Positions 63,649 to 64,000 of a stretch of DNA of 64,000 bases are shown piece after piece (the first letter of the stretch is position 1; each line of letters starts with the position of its first letter). Under the pieces are notes generated by a model. It did no database searches and was not told the DNA's origin. It was given only the letters and a program-made list of their open reading frames with translations. The stretch comes from Silene latifolia (taxonomy: Eukaryota > Streptophyta > Magnoliopsida > Caryophyllales > Caryophyllaceae), in contig NC_133538.1 of assembly GCF_048544455.1 (NCBI RefSeq), positions 144,085,922 through 144,149,921 of the forward strand. Reading direction: 5' to 3'. The position numbers and the translations under genes were made by a program.

Positions 63649-64000
63649 TTAAACGAGGGAAACGACTATCCAGTAAGTAAGACGAGAAAGCGTTATTGGA
63701 CGGGTTTAAGGCTTGAATGTTATTGCTTTTGTTGTTGCTGCGGTAACCATTCCAATCAAACCACGACATAGATAGTATAACAATAACAACTGCTAAACAA
63801 AGTTTTAAATTTTCTTTAAATTTATGCTGAGAATTGACATATTGAATATTTCACAAACTTGATGTAATGTAATCTATAAGTGCTTTATTCTATAAGAGGA
63901 TGACAAACTAGTAAGCCACTAAACCACAATCTCATTTGGCACAGGAGTATACTTCAACGATGAAATTTTTTTTCTAGCATGATCTCATATTCTCATTTCG
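63649..64000. other. AT-rich right end, nothing recognised
   Basis: No supported coding or repeat feature. Confidence 0.4.

Overview
The window reads as plant nuclear DNA from a transposon-rich, probably heterochromatic intergenic region. The evidence is nested LTR retrotransposons with plant-type Athila and Tat proteins, a Stowaway-like MITE, and decayed fragments of typical plant gene families (RPM1-like NLR, RCC1-repeat, PPR, BED zinc finger). Small motifs such as ACTCCGT and the Tat/Retand-like element fit a eudicot, possibly Caryophyllales; that placement is inference only. I found no intact host gene.

Layout. 1-1830: the end of an LTR, a ~1 kb polypurine tract interrupted by a small inverted-repeat element, and a 144-bp diverged tandem repeat. 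1831-12019: Element 1, an Athila-lineage element (+ strand, TSD ATAAG) that keeps gag, protease and the ATHILA ORF but has no reverse transcriptase or integrase. 13129-23851: Element 2, a Tat/Retand-like element on the minus strand (TSD ATTAG) with decayed gag-pro-RT-RH-INT. It also carries an antisense gene with its own TATA promoter and a 99-bp GT-AG intron. 24069-24326: a Stowaway-like MITE. 25844-26110: a BED zinc-finger fragment on the minus strand. 26530-51773: Element 4, a Tat-lineage element with two RNase H domains (+ strand, TSD GATGT). Element 3 (27315-40564, TSD TCTCC) is inserted in it exactly after gag codon 8. Element 3 is a non-coding element in an LTR-internal-LTR-internal-LTR arrangement. 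51774-64000: low-copy AT-rich sequence with microsatellites, tandem duplications, RCC1, PPR and RPM1-like NLR fragments, and two 22-bp minisatellite arrays.

The most interesting signal is not a gene. Element 1 and Element 3 belong to different lineages, yet both carry regular arrays of 14-bp dyads with the same build: a 6-bp half-site ending in CG, a 2-bp spacer, then a 6-bp half-site starting with CG. Units recur about every 20-21 bp, close to two helical turns. Element 1 uses two interchangeable half-sites (AATCCG and AAGACG) in homo- and hetero-combinations; Element 3 uses TACTCG-AT-CGAGTA. Each array occurs both in the LTR and in the internal non-coding region. This looks like an operator-type array for a dimeric DNA-binding factor, or a dense CpG methylation platform, shared by unrelated retroelements.

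How the parts relate. Nothing here forms a host pathway. The elements record an insertion history: host locus, then Element 4 into it, then Element 3 into Element 4 gag, then an LTR-LTR unequal exchange that tandemly duplicated Element 3. Many frame breaks may be real decay. However, differences between repeat copies cluster at CAG/CTG/CCG sites, so some could be base-calling or polishing errors in methylated repeats.
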